Positions 27,037-36,625 of a stretch of 64,000 bases of DNA are shown here, one piece after another (the first letter of the stretch is position 1; every line of letters starts with the position of its first letter). The notes beneath the pieces are model-generated. The model worked only from the letters and a program-made list of their open reading frames with translations. It was not told the origin of the DNA and did not search any database. A program made the translations under genes and the position numbers. The DNA comes from CAVTJL01 sp963828215 (GTDB lineage: Bacteria > Pseudomonadota > Alphaproteobacteria > Geminicoccales > Geminicoccaceae): assembly GCA_963828215.1 (NCBI GenBank), contig CAWHFO010000079.1:1-64000 (forward strand), given 5' to 3'.

Positions 27037-27711
27037 GTGAGCCTGAAGCGCGAGCTCGACCGGCTGCGCGCCCGGATCAGGGACACCCTCTCGCCCGGCC
27101 AGCAGGAGGCCATCGGGCGGACGGTCGAGCAACTCCGCATGCTGCAGCTCGTCGAGCACAGCCTTGCACCAGGCGACATGCTGCCGGACTTCGCGCTGCC
27201 CGACAGCCATGGAGAGCTGGTCGAGAGCCGGAGCCTGCTCGAGCGGGGACCGCTCGTCCTGTCCTTCTTCCGTGGCGACTGGTGCCCCTATTGCCGGACC
27301 ACGCTCGAAGCGCTGGAGGCCGTGCGGCCGCGCATCGAGCGGGCGGGCGCCACGCTCGTCGGGGTGGCGCCATCCCGCCCCGTGGAGCTGCGGCGCACCG
27401 CTGCCGAGCGAGGCCTGCGCTTCCTCCTCCTCAGCGACACCGACGCGCGCTTCGCCCGCGTCTGTGGGGTTCACTACGCGATGACCGACGAGCACGCGGC
27501 CTATTACCGGGCGCAGGGCCTCGACCTTCCCGCCATCAATGCCGGCACGGGCTGGGAGCTGCCGCTGCCCGGCGCCTACGTCGTCGGCCGGGACGGGGTC
27601 ATCACCTTCGCCTTCGCCGATCCGGACTGGTCGCGTCGCGCGGAGCCGGATGATCTCGCGGCGCTGGTCGAGCTTCTGGCTCAGGCGGCCGGGGCGGCCG
27701 CGAAGGGCTGA
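27037..27711 (+). CDS. Redoxin-fold AhpC/TSA-like protein with CPYC, copy 2
   Basis: A 224-residue paralogue of the preceding gene: the same N-terminal helix pair (SLKRELDRLRARI, TVEQLRMLQLVEHSLAPGD), the active site LSFFRGDWCPYCRTTLEAL, and LPGAYVVGRDGVITFAFADP near the end. GTG at 27037 is chosen because it aligns with the ATG of copy 1 (MSLK-EL); an in-frame ATG at 27001 would overlap copy 1. The gap to copy 1 is 16 bases, so both come from one message. Its last 31 bases overlap the end of the convergent LysR gene. Confidence 0.8.
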   Translation: MSLKRELDRLRARIRDTLSPGQQEAIGRTVEQLRMLQLVEHSLAPGDMLPDFALPDSHGELVESRSLLERGPLVLSFFRGDWCPYCRTTLEALEAVRPRIERAGATLVGVAPSRPVELRRTAAERGLRFLLLSDTDARFARVCGVHYAMTDEHAAYYRAQGLDLPAINAGTGWELPLPGAYVVGRDGVITFAFADPDWSRRAEPDDLAALVELLAQAAGAAAKG

Positions 27712-28587
27712 CGCGGCGGGCGGAGCGCTATGTCGATGAACGCCTTCACGGGTGGCGAGTAGAGGCGGCCCCGGCGGGTCGCGAGCGTCAGCGGGAGCCC
27801 CGCGCTCGCGTCGGACGCCTCGAGGGGACGGCCGACGATGGCGCCGTCGAGCTGGTGGCCATCAGCGAGCAGGGCGATACCGAGGCCCGACCTCACCACC
27901 TCGCGGATCCGGTCCACCGTGTCGACGACGACCCGCGGGCGCTTGTCGACGCCGTCCTCACGGAGCCGTGCCTCGATCCTCTGCCAGAAGACACATTGCT
28001 CGACGCACACCACCTGCTCGTTCGCCAGCGCGGCCAACGACACCTCCGCCTGTCGGGCCAGCGGGTGTGTCGGCCGGGATCGCCACCATGGGCAGGCTCT
28101 CGCCCAGAGGATAGGTGTGGAACTCCTCCGGATCGGCATCCGCCTCGAGGATCAGGACCACCTCGAGGTCGCCGCGCCGCAGCGCCTCGCCCAGCGCCGG
28201 CCCCGCGTCCTCCTGAAGCCTGATCTCCGTCTCGGGATAGTCCGCGGCGAAGCGCTGCAGCGACATGGCGAGGGGAGCGAGAGGCACGCTGCGGGTGACG
28301 CCGAGCTTGAGGCTCGCGGCGCGGAGCTGGGCGAAGTCGCGCGCCCGCAGCCGCGCTGCCTGCGCCTGGCGCAGCAGCTCCCGGAGATGCGGCTCGGTCG
28401 TCCGCCCGAGCTCGGTCAGGTGGGTCTGGTTGCGCTCCCGATTGAAGAGCGGGCCGCCCATCTCGTCCTCGAGCAGCCTGATGGCCCGTGTCAGCGAAGG
28501 CTGCGAGACGTTGCAGCGCTCCGCCGCGCGCGTGAAGTTCAGCGTCTCTGTGAGGGCCACGAAGTAGCGGACCTGATGCATTTCCAT
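27681..28587 (-). CDS. LysR-family transcription regulator (extra base near 28073)
   Basis: A 301-residue LysR-type regulator once corrected. The N-terminal winged helix-turn-helix is FVALTETLNFTRAAERCNVS, followed by QPSLTRAIRLLEDEMG and PLFNRER; the C-terminal effector domain includes VVVDTVDRIREVVRSGLGIA. One extra base near 28073 separates VAIPA from THPLARQAEV. It is divergent from the 3-hydroxybutyrate dehydrogenase-like gene, the classical arrangement of a LysR regulator with its target, and a T-N11-A dyad lies between them (28686-28704). Cys residues near the effector domain (VVCVEQCVF) could sense redox state, as in OxyR-like members, but this is a guess. Confidence 0.87.
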
Positions 28588-28628
28588 TGCGACGGTCCCG
28601 CCGGCATCTTCTCTGCGATCGCATCATG

Positions 28629-28644
28629 GCCTGCCGCGGCAGGC
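28629..28644. promoter_or_regulatory. Perfect 16-base palindrome upstream of the LysR gene
   Basis: GCCTGCCGCGGCAGGC reads the same on both strands and lies 42 bases upstream of the LysR ATG. It could be an operator or form a hairpin in the 5' leader. No T run follows, so it is not a simple terminator. Confidence 0.4.
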
Positions 28645-28685
28645 TCGACAATTCCTTCCCCGGCAGATCCCCGGGGTGAACGGGA

Positions 28686-28704
28686 CGATAGCCGCCCCCT
28701 ATCG
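28686..28704. promoter_or_regulatory. Candidate LysR binding box (T-N11-A dyad)
   Basis: CGATAG and CTATCG form a six-base dyad with a seven-base GC spacer. The sequence contains a T and an A separated by 11 bases, the consensus geometry of LysR-type operators. It lies about 100 bases from both the LysR start and the SDR start, in the expected place for divergent control. Confidence 0.5.
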
Positions 28705-28799
28705 ATATCGTGACCTCTCGGCATTTCAGCGGCGCCGGCCGGACGGGCATCCTTCATGGCGACGGACGGAGTGTCCGCCCCAGCGTCAAGGAGATGCTC

Positions 28800-29628
28800 A
28801 TGTCCACGATGATCGGCGACCGACAGGCCGTCGCAGCGCCGCGGCCGCTGGCCGGGCGCACGGCCGTCGTCACGGGCTCGACCAGCGGCATCGGCCTCGG
28901 CATCGCCCGGGCGCTGGCCGGCGCCGGCGCCAACGTCCTCCTCAACGGCTTCGGGCCGGCGGCCGAGATCGACCAGCTCCGCCGCGAGCTCGAGGAAAGC
29001 TTCGCCGTCGGGGTCCGCCACAGCGGCGCCGACATGAGCCGTCCGGCCGAGATCGAGGCCATGGTGGCCGATGCCGAGCGGGATCTCGGCTCGGTCGACA
29101 TCCTGGTGAACAATGCCGGCATCCAGCACGTGGCGCCGATCGAGAGCTTCCCGCCCGCGCAAATGGGACGCCATCCTGGCGATCAACCTCTCGGCCGCCT
29201 TCCACACCACCCGGGCCGTGATCCCGGGCATGAAGGCCAGGGGCTGGGGCAGGATCGTCAACGTCGCCTCGGCGCACGGCCTCGTCGCCTCGCCCTTCAA
29301 GTCGGCCTACGTGGCCGCCAAGCACGGCCTCGTGGGCCTCACCAAGGTCACGGCGCTCGAGCTCGCGGAGACGGGCATCACCGCCAACGCGATCTGCCCC
29401 GGCTATGTCTGGACGCCGCTCGTCGAGCGCCAGATCGACGACCAGGCCAAGAGCCACGGCATCCCGCGCGAGCAGGTCATCCGCGACGTGCTGCTCGCCC
29501 AGCAGCCGAGCAAGCGCTTCGCCACCGTCGAGGAGCTTGGCGCGCTCGCGGCCTTCCTCTGCAGCGAGGGCGCTGCCTCGATCACCGGCACCGCGCTGCC
29601 GGTCGATGGCGGCTGGACGGCCCACTGA
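28800..29628 (+). CDS. 3-hydroxybutyrate dehydrogenase-like SDR (extra base near 29160)
   Basis: A 275-residue short-chain dehydrogenase once corrected, closest in pattern to D-3-hydroxybutyrate dehydrogenase, which interconverts 3-hydroxybutyrate and acetoacetate. Motifs are VVTGSTSGIGLGIARAL, NNAGIQHVAPIE, VNVASAHGLVASPFKSAY followed by VAAK, and the family-typical CPGYVWTPLVERQI and SKRFATVEELGALAAFLCS. The QHVAPIE and CPGYVWTPLV segments are the main reason for the specific call. One extra base near 29160 separates PPA from KWDAILAIN. AAGGAG lies six bases before the ATG. It is followed after 18 bases by a patatin-like gene. Confidence 0.83.
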
Positions 29629-29646
29629 GGACGAGGAGAAGGGACG

Positions 29647-30740
29647 ATGAACGCACCGACGATCGAGCGCCCGCGCCCTGCCGCCGGCCGCGGCGCCGAG
29701 CCGGGACCGCGGCAAGGAGGTGGCGGTCAAGACGATCAACCTGGCGCTCCAGGGCGGCGGCGCCCACGGCGCCTTCGCCTGGGGCGTGCTCGACCGGCTG
29801 CTCGAGGACGAGCGGATCGCCTTCGAGGGCGTGTCGCGCGACCAGCGCCGGGGCGATGAACGCGACGGTGCTGGCCTATGGCCTGGCCGAAGGCGGTCGC
29901 GAGGGGGCGAGGCGGGCGCTCGCCAACTTCTGGCGGCGCATCAGCCATGCCGCCACCTTCAGCCCGCTGCAGCCCTCGGCCTTCGACCGGCTGACCCACG
30001 ACCACTCGCTCGAGCACTCGCCGGCCTTCGTCGTCCTGGACCTGATGACGCCGCCTGTTCTCGCCCTACCAGCTCAATCCCTGGAACTACAATCCGCTGC
30101 GTCAGGTGCTCGAGCAGTCGGTCGACTTCGAGCGGCTGCAGCGCGGCCTGCCCGATCAAGCTCTTCCTCTCCGCCACCAACGTGCGCACCGGCAAGGTCC
30201 GGCTCTTCGAGAACGGGCGAGATCACGGCCGACGCCGTGATGGCCTCGGCCTGCCTGCCCTTCATGTTCCAGGCGGTCGAGATCGACGGCGAGGCCTACT
30301 GGGACGGCGGCTACATGGGCAATCCGGCGATCTATCCGCTGATCTACAACTGCGGCAGCCGCGACGTCGTCGTCGTCCACATCAATCCGCATGTATCGTC
30401 CCGAGGTGCCGCGCACGGCGCACGAGATCATGAACCGGATCAACGAGATCCGCTTCAACTCCTCGCTGATGCGCGAGATGCGGGCGATCGCCTTCGTCAC
30501 GCGGCTGATCGACGACGGCAAGCTCGATGGACGCGTCGATGCGCCGGATGCTGATCCACGCCATCAGCGCCGACGAGGTGATGCAGAAGCTCTCGGCTCA
30601 CCAGCAAGCTCAACGCCGACTGGGAGTTCCTGACCCACCTGCACGGCGACGGGCGCGAGCACGCCGAGGCCTGGCTGGCCGCAAGCTTCGACCGGCTCGG
30701 CCACGAATCGACGATCGAGATCGGTGACATCTATCTATAG
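29647..30740 (+). CDS. Patatin-like phospholipase (eight single-base insertions)
   Basis: A 361-residue patatin-family lipid hydrolase once corrected. The oxyanion loop is LALQGGGAHGAFAWG, the nucleophile elbow is TSAGAMNA (GxSxG-type with Ser), and the catalytic Asp lies in YWDGGYMGNPA. Extra single bases near 29701, 29837, 30051, 30147, 30218, 30390, 30526 and 30599 break the frame; between them every segment keeps good family sequence, and no in-frame stop or deletion is needed. The gene pairs with a 3-hydroxybutyrate dehydrogenase-like gene; patatin-like proteins of this kind are linked with polyhydroxybutyrate granules in some bacteria. True decay cannot be excluded, but the one-sided error pattern argues for a sequence fault. 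Confidence 0.8.
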
Positions 30741-30764
30741 GGGGTCGGGGTCGCGGCAGGCCGC

Positions 30765-30839
30765 TGGTGCCGGCGAAGGGACTTGAACCCCCAACCTCCC
30801 GCTTACAAGGCGGATGCTCTACCGTTGAGCTACGCCGGC
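30765..30839 (-). tRNA. tRNA-Thr (anticodon TGT)
   Basis: A complete cloverleaf of 75 bases with encoded CCA. The acceptor stem pairs GCCGGCG with CGCCGGC, the D arm carries AGCTCAACGGTAGAGC, the anticodon loop is CTTGTAA, and the T arm reads GGGTTCAAGTCCC with the expected TTC. Read on the minus strand, 11 bases after the rlmB stop, so probably processed from the rlmB message. Confidence 0.95.
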
Positions 30840-30850
30840 CGGGCGCGACC

Positions 30851-31669
30851 TTAGGTGCCGGCCCGTGGGGCGGCAAGGAGGTAGAGGGCGATGCCCGCCG
30901 CCACGGCCACGTTCAGGCTCTCGACCGCGGGCGAGATCGGCAGGCCCGCCAGGAGGTCGCAGGTCTCGCCGGTCAGTCGCCTCAGGCCCCGCCCTTCCGA
31001 GCCCAGCACCAGGACCCGCCGCTCATAGGTGGGCACATCGGCGAGCCCAATCGAGGCGTCCGCGTCGAGGCCGATCACCCAGAAGCCGGCCGCCTTGAGC
31101 TGGCTCAGGGCATGGACGAGGTTGGCGATCTCGACGATCGGCACGATGTCCAGGGCACCGGACGCGGCTTTGGCGCAGGCCGGACCCAGCTCGGCGCTGG
31201 TGTGCAGGGGGAGCAGCACGGCAGCCACGCCGAAGGCCGCAGCGCTGCGGAGGATGGCGCCCAGATTGCGCGGATCGCTCACCTGATCGACCGCGAGAAG
31301 CAAGGCGCCCGCGCCGAGGCCGGCAATGGTGGCTTCCAGCGTCCGCTGTGGCAACGGACCTGCCTCGAGGGCCAAGCCTTGGTGGACGGCCTCGGGGGAA
31401 ACCTGCCGACCAACGGTCCGGGGATCGGCCAGGCTGAGCTCCAGGCCCGCACGGCTGGCCAGCGCACCCAGGCGCTCGACGGCCGGCGCTGTGGCGACAA
31501 GCCGATAGCAAGGGCGGCTGGGATTGGCCAGCGCCGCCGCCACCGCATGCTGGCCGTAGAGCCAGTGGCGCCGCTCTCCGGCGCCGCGGCCGGTCTGCGG
31601 CGCACGCCCGTGGCGGGTCGCCTGCCTTGGCACGACATCCTCTGTATCTAGGGGTTCGCCAACGGGCAT
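30851..31669 (-). CDS. rlmB: 23S rRNA 2'-O-methyltransferase, TrmH/SpoU family (RlmB-like)
   Basis: A 272-residue SPOUT methyltransferase that most likely methylates G2251 of 23S rRNA. An N-terminal substrate-binding domain begins at LYGQHAVAAALANPSRPCYRL. The three SpoU motifs are VSDPRNLGAILRSAAAFG, VLGSEGRGLRRLT and ISPAVESLNVAVAAGIALY, which form the knotted AdoMet site. ATG at 31669 is preferred over a TTG four codons upstream. The Pro/Gly/Arg-rich first 35 residues are probably disordered. The start lies back to back with the strong promoter of the tRNA-Tyr gene. Confidence 0.88.
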   Translation of the reverse strand: MPVGEPLDTEDVVPRQATRHGRAPQTGRGAGERRHWLYGQHAVAAALANPSRPCYRLVATAPAVERLGALASRAGLELSLADPRTVGRQVSPEAVHQGLALEAGPLPQRTLEATIAGLGAGALLLAVDQVSDPRNLGAILRSAAAFGVAAVLLPLHTSAELGPACAKAASGALDIVPIVEIANLVHALSQLKAAGFWVIGLDADASIGLADVPTYERRVLVLGSEGRGLRRLTGETCDLLAGLPISPAVESLNVAVAAGIALYLLAAPRAGT

Positions 31670-31674
31670 ACTGG

Positions 31675-31703
31675 TTGACAAGCGCCTTGCAAAGACGATA
31701 ACT
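31675..31703 (+). promoter_or_regulatory. Strong sigma-70-type promoter for the tRNA-Tyr/tRNA-Gly/tuf unit
   Basis: TTGACA (31675-31680) and ATAACT (31698-31703) are 17 bases apart. The -35 box is a full consensus match. The predicted start falls about 25 bases before the mature tRNA-Tyr end, as expected for a short tRNA leader. It is the best promoter seen upstream of the transcription and translation genes. Confidence 0.7.
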
Positions 31704-31733
31704 CGCCGCCGCTTCGGCCCTGGCCGAGCGGCC

Positions 31734-31819
31734 GGAGGGGTGGCCGAGTGGTTAAAGGCAGCAGACTGTAAATCTGCCGACGAACGTCTACGTAGGTTCG
31801 AATCCTACCCCCTCCACCA
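31734..31819 (+). tRNA. tRNA-Tyr (anticodon GTA)
   Basis: A class II tRNA of 86 bases with a long variable arm (CCGACGAACGTCTACGT region) and encoded CCA. The acceptor stem pairs GGAGGGG with CCCCTCC, and the anticodon loop is CTGTAAA with GTA. The T arm is TAGGTTCGAATCCTA. Confidence 0.96.
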
Positions 31820-31843
31820 TTTCGGCGCGATCGGACCGCGAGG

Positions 31844-31917
<74 letters not shown>

Positions 31918-32000
31918 CGGTCCGGCCGAACGACGCGACCAGCAGCCACGACGTTGATGATCGACGCCGACGAGGCGTGCAAGCCCAAGGGAATCCGACG

Positions 32001-33191
<1,191 letters not shown>

Positions 33192-33359
33192 GCCTCGGCA
33201 AGGGGGCGGTCGCTGAGGCCTTGCGTCGTCGTCGACGACGGCCTAAAAGCGCGATCCGCGGCGGTGGACGCAGGGCGTCCGCTGCGCTTGGCGCGTCGGC
33301 GCGATGGCGGCCGGCCGTGTCCTTCGAGCCTCGGTGGGTCGGGCGACAGGCGGACGTCG

Positions 33360-33435
33360 AGGAGTGTAGCTCAACTGGTAGAGCACCGGTCTCCAAAACC
33401 GGGGGTTGGGGGTTCGAGCCCCTCCACTCCTGCCA
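33360..33435 (+). tRNA. tRNA-Trp (anticodon CCA)
   Basis: A 76-base tRNA with encoded CCA. The acceptor stem pairs AGGAGTG with CACTCCT, discriminator G, the anticodon loop is TCTCCAAA with CCA, and the T arm is GGGGTTCGAGCCCC. It sits between tuf and secE, as in many proteobacteria. The 168 bases between tuf and this tRNA hold a palindrome (CGTCGTCGACGACG) but no gene. Confidence 0.96.
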
Positions 33436-33477
33436 GACCAACGCGGCGTGAGATTGACGGTTCGGGGTCGAGCGAGA

Positions 33478-33675
33478 ATGGCGAGGGCATCGCCCGCAAC
33501 TTTTATCCGCGAGGTGCGCCAGGAGCTGGCCAAGGTCACTTGGCCGAGCCGCAAGGAGCTTCTCGTGACGACGATCAGCGTCCTCGCTATGTCGGCGCTG
33601 GCGGCGATCTTCTTCTTCCTCGTCGACCAGGGCCTCGCCCTGGTCGTTCGCCTCGTGCTCGGCTTGGGGGCCTGA
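33478..33675 (+). CDS. secE: Preprotein translocase subunit SecE
   Basis: A 65-residue single-span SecE, the essential clamp of the SecYEG channel. The conserved cytoplasmic amphipathic helix is FIREVRQELAKVTWPSRKEL (ELAKVTWPS is the family signature), followed by one membrane segment (VLAMSALAAIFFFLVDQGLAL). It is the short form usual outside the enterics. ATG at 33478 is chosen because the upstream frame runs into the tRNA. Its stop overlaps the nusG start (TGATG). Confidence 0.93.
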   Translation: MARASPATFIREVRQELAKVTWPSRKELLVTTISVLAMSALAAIFFFLVDQGLALVVRLVLGLGA

Positions 33676-34205
33676 TGGCCAAGCGCTGGTACATCATCCA
33701 CGTCTACTCGGGTTTCGAGAAGAAGGTTCGCGAGTTGGTGCGTGAGCAGGCCGAGCAGAAGGGCCTGAGTTCCATGTTCGAGGACATTCTCGTGCCGATG
33801 GAGGAGGTCCTCGAGATCCGCCGTGGCAAGAAGGTCAACGCCGAGCGGAAGTTCTTTCCCGGTTATGTGCTGGTCAAGATGGAGCTCAACGACGAGACTT
33901 GGTCGTTGGTCCGCAATACCGGCAAGGTCACGGGCTTTCTCGGCCAGGGCGGCCGGCCCCAGCCGATTCCCGACGTCGAGGCCGACCGCATCATGAATCA
34001 GGTGAAGGAGGGCTTCGAGCATCCGAAGCCGACGATCTCCTTCATGATCGGCGATCCCGTCCGAGTCAGCGACGGGCCGTTCGCCTCGTTCAACGGAACG
34101 ATCGAGGAGGTGGACGAGGGCAAGCAGCGAGTGAAGGTGCTCGTCTCCATCTTCGGCCGGGCCACACCGGTCGAGCTCGAATACGCTCAGGTCGAGAAGC
34201 TCTAG
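33675..34205 (+). CDS. nusG: Transcription termination/antitermination factor NusG
   Basis: A 176-residue NusG, which binds RNA polymerase and links it to Rho and to the ribosome. The NGN domain starts at KRWYIIHVYSGFEKKVR and contains FFPGYVLVKM and TGFLGQGGRPQPI; the KOW domain is GDPVRVSDGPFASFNGTIEE. Length and both domains are complete, and the frame is intact. Confidence 0.96.
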   Translation: MAKRWYIIHVYSGFEKKVRELVREQAEQKGLSSMFEDILVPMEEVLEIRRGKKVNAERKFFPGYVLVKMELNDETWSLVRNTGKVTGFLGQGGRPQPIPDVEADRIMNQVKEGFEHPKPTISFMIGDPVRVSDGPFASFNGTIEEVDEGKQRVKVLVSIFGRATPVELEYAQVEKL

Positions 34206-34231
34206 GCCTCCAGGCCGGACCAACTGCGGGA

Positions 34232-34247
34232 GCGCCCCGAAGGGCGC
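34232..34247 (+). promoter_or_regulatory. Small hairpin in the rplK leader
   Basis: GCGCCC-CGAA-GGGCGC, a six-base stem with a four-base loop, lies 30 bases before the rplK ATG in the only gap between nusG and rplK. L1 represses its own operon by binding a leader structure in enterics; this hairpin is a candidate, though I did not fit it to the known L1 site. Confidence 0.3.
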
Positions 34248-34277
34248 GTCTGGACCGCAAGCGCAGGACGCCCAGCA

Positions 34278-34709
34278 ATGGCGAAGAAGATAGTCGGCTA
34301 CATCAAGCTCCAGGTACCGGCGGGCAAGGCCAATCCTTCGCCGCCCATCGGCCCGGCCCTCGGCCAGCGCGGGCTCAACATCATGGAGTTCTGCAAGGCG
34401 TTCAACGCCGCGACCCAGGGCCTCGAGCCAGGGATGCCGATCCCGGTGGTGCTAACGGCCTTTGGCGATCGCACCTTCACCTTCGTCACCAAGACTCCGC
34501 CGGCCAGCTACTTTCTCAAGAAGGCGGCCGGGCTCGACAAGGGCAGCCAGACCCCGGGCAAGACCGGACCCGTTGGTAAGGTGACGATGCAGCAGTGTCG
34601 GGAGATCGCGGAGGTCAAGATGAAGGACCTCAACGCCAACGACGTCGACGGCGCTGTCAGAATGATCGTCGGCTCGGCCCAGTCGATGGGCCTCGAGGTG
34701 GTGGAGTAG
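34278..34709 (+). CDS. rplK: 50S ribosomal protein L11
   Basis: A 143-residue L11, which binds the GTPase-associated region of 23S rRNA. The N-terminal domain shows KLQVPAGKANPSPPIGPALG and the C-terminal RNA-binding domain shows KTPPASYFLKKAAG and IVGSAQSMGLEV. Intact, four bases before rplA. Confidence 0.97.
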   Translation: MAKKIVGYIKLQVPAGKANPSPPIGPALGQRGLNIMEFCKAFNAATQGLEPGMPIPVVLTAFGDRTFTFVTKTPPASYFLKKAAGLDKGSQTPGKTGPVGKVTMQQCREIAEVKMKDLNANDVDGAVRMIVGSAQSMGLEVVE

Positions 34710-34713
34710 AGCC

Positions 34714-35409
34714 ATGGCGAAGAAGGGCAAGCGGCTCGAGGCCATCTCGCGCGTCGTCGACCGCAACCGGCTCTATCCGCTGGCCGAGGCGGTCCAGACA
34801 GTCAAGGAGACGGCCAAGGCCAAGTTCGACGAGACCGTCGAGGTCGCGCTTTGTCTGGGCGTCGATCCGCGCCACGCCGATCAGATGGTCCGCGGTACGG
34901 TCAATCTGCCGCACGGCACCGGCAAGACCCTGCGGGTCGCCGTGTTCGCGCGCGGCGGCAAGGCCGAGGAGGCAACGGCTGCAGGGGCCGATATCGTGGG
35001 TGCGGAGGATCTGGCCGAGCGGGTTCAGGCCGGGCAGATCGACTTCGACCGCTGCATCGCGACGCCGGACATGATGCCGCTGGTCGGACGTCTCGGCCGG
35101 GTGCTGGGGCCGCGCGGCCTGATGCCCAATCCCAAGCTGGGCACGGTCACGCCGAACGTTCGCGAGGCCGTGGAAGCGGCCAAGGGCGGTCAGGTCCAGT
35201 TCCGGGTCGAGAAGGCGGGGCTGGTCCACGCCGGTGTCGGCAAGGCGAGCTTCGACCAGGCGAAGCTCGTCGAGAACGTCAAGGCCTTCGTCGACGCGGT
35301 CAACCGGGCGAAGCCGAGCGGCGCCAAGGGCACTTACCTGAAGCGGGCACATTTGAGCTCGACCATGGGCGCTGGCGTCAAGCTCGAGGTGGCGAGCCTG
35401 GTCGCGTGA
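34714..35409 (+). CDS. rplA: 50S ribosomal protein L1
   Basis: A 231-residue L1, protein of the mobile stalk at the E site and usually the autogenous repressor of the rplKA message. Typical elements are VNLPHGTGKTLRVAVFARG, GADIVGAEDLAERVQAG and the LGPRGLMPNPKLGTVTPNV segment. The gene is intact and is followed by a 230-base gap before rplJ. Confidence 0.97.
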   Translation: MAKKGKRLEAISRVVDRNRLYPLAEAVQTVKETAKAKFDETVEVALCLGVDPRHADQMVRGTVNLPHGTGKTLRVAVFARGGKAEEATAAGADIVGAEDLAERVQAGQIDFDRCIATPDMMPLVGRLGRVLGPRGLMPNPKLGTVTPNVREAVEAAKGGQVQFRVEKAGLVHAGVGKASFDQAKLVENVKAFVDAVNRAKPSGAKGTYLKRAHLSSTMGAGVKLEVASLVA

Positions 35410-35639
35410 GCCCAGCGGGTTCGAGGGATGCAAGAATGTGCTTGCGGACGGGAGACGGATGTCTATGTTTGATGTCTCGTGTCCAGGCCAGCGCAGTTCC
35501 TGCCGCCAGCGTCCAGAGGGCGTTGGTGGGTGTTTTTGCGCGTGAAACGCTGGGCGTGATCGTCGCGAGGACCCGCGGATCGGGCCGGCACCGGGCAAGG
35601 CGCGCGGCAGCGCGCTGATCGCTGGATTTGGAGGCAGTC
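35410..35639 (+). promoter_or_regulatory. Leader region between rplA and rplJ
   Basis: These 230 bases hold no supported gene. In this place proteobacteria carry the L10 leader, an mRNA structure bound by L10-L12 that controls rplJL translation. Possible promoter boxes TTGCGG (35442-35447) and TATGTT (35464-35469), 16 bases apart, would place a start inside the region. Assignment rests on position; the fold was not modelled. Confidence 0.4.
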
Positions 35640-36158
35640 GTGCTGCGAGCCGAGAAGGCTGACCTGATCGACGACCTGCACGCGGTGTTCGAGAGTACCG
35701 CGGTCGTCGTCGTTGCCCATTACAAGGGGCTCTCCGTCCCCGAGATCACCCAGCTTCGGTCGGCCGTGCGGTCCGCTGGCGGAGTCTTCCGTGTCACCAA
35801 GAACCGCCTGACCAAGCGGGCGCTCGAGGGCACGCCCTACGAAGAGGTCGCAGCCTTGTTCACAGGGCCGACCGCGGTGGCCTATGCCGCCGACGACCCG
35901 GTCGCGGTGCCGAAGGCGGTGGTGGAATTCGCGCGGAAGAACGAGAAGCTCGTGGTCGTAGGCGGTGGCCTCGGCAAGGTGCTGCTCGATCCGCAGGCGG
36001 TCAAGGCGCTCGCGGAGCTGCCGTCCTTGGACGAGCTCAGGGCGCGCCTGATCGCGGTCATCAATGCGCCGGCGACGCGCCTCGTCGGCCTCCTGGCGGC
36101 GCCGGCGGGGCAGCTGGCGCGTGTCTTGCGAGCCCACGCCGAGAAGCAGGCCGACTGA
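35640..36158 (+). CDS. rplJ: 50S ribosomal protein L10
   Basis: A 172-residue L10, the base of the L7/L12 stalk. GTG at 35640 is chosen because GGAGG lies seven bases upstream; a TTG at 35628 overlaps that site. Landmarks are VVVVAHYKGLSVPEITQLR, FRVTKNRLTKRAL and the C-terminal helix NAPATRLVGLLAAPAGQLAR that recruits L12 dimers. Confidence 0.96.
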   Translation: MLRAEKADLIDDLHAVFESTAVVVVAHYKGLSVPEITQLRSAVRSAGGVFRVTKNRLTKRALEGTPYEEVAALFTGPTAVAYAADDPVAVPKAVVEFARKNEKLVVVGGGLGKVLLDPQAVKALAELPSLDELRARLIAVINAPATRLVGLLAAPAGQLARVLRAHAEKQAD

Positions 36159-36207
36159 GGGCCCCGCGACGGGGCGGTTCTGACCGATATTCCTGGGAGT
36201 GAATGAG

Positions 36208-36588
36208 ATGGCGAATTTGGAGCAGATCGTCGAGGATCTGTCGAAGCTCACCGTCCTCGAGGCGGCCGAGCTCACGAAGATGCTCGAGGAGAAATGGGGT
36301 GTCTCGGCGGCTGCGCCGGTTGCGGTGGCGGCCGTGGGTGGTGGTGCCGCCGCCGCTGCGGCCCCGGTCGAGGAGCAGACCGAGTTCGACGTGATCCTGG
36401 CCGCGTTCGGCGCCCAGAAGATCAACGTCATCAAGGAAGTACGGGCGATCACCGGCCTCGGCCTTAAGGAGGCGAAGGACCTCGTCGAGGCGGCCCCCAA
36501 GGCCGTCAAGGAGGGTGTCTCCAAGGACGATGCGGCCAAGCTCAAGGCGCAGCTCGAGGGCGCCGGTGCCACCGTGGAGATCAAGTAG
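36208..36588 (+). CDS. rplL: 50S ribosomal protein L7/L12
   Basis: A 126-residue L7/L12. The N-terminal dimer domain (NLEQIVEDLSKLTVLEAAEL) is followed by an Ala/Val/Gly-rich hinge around residues 35-55 and the C-terminal factor-binding domain (KINVIKEVRAITGLGLKEAK). ATG at 36208 gives the family N terminus and follows GGGAG; a GTG three codons upstream is the alternative. Confidence 0.97.
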   Translation: MANLEQIVEDLSKLTVLEAAELTKMLEEKWGVSAAAPVAVAAVGGGAAAAAAPVEEQTEFDVILAAFGAQKINVIKEVRAITGLGLKEAKDLVEAAPKAVKEGVSKDDAAKLKAQLEGAGATVEIK

Positions 36589-36610
36589 ATCTCGTTCAGC
36601 GATCGTTCAC

Positions 36611-36625
36611 GCCCCGCGCCGGGGC
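36611..36625 (+). terminator. GC hairpin between rplL and rpoB (possible attenuator)
   Basis: GCCCC-GCGCC-GGGGC forms a five-base all-GC stem just after rplL, in the 212-base gap before rpoB. There is no T run, so it is more likely an attenuator or processing site than a full terminator. Partial termination here is the known way to make less rpoBC than rplJL message. Confidence 0.3.

Noticed and set aside
33216..33245. GC palindrome CGTCGTCGACGACG after tuf as a terminator
   Set aside because: A self-complementary repeat of CGTCG without a proper loop or T run; possible but unsupported.
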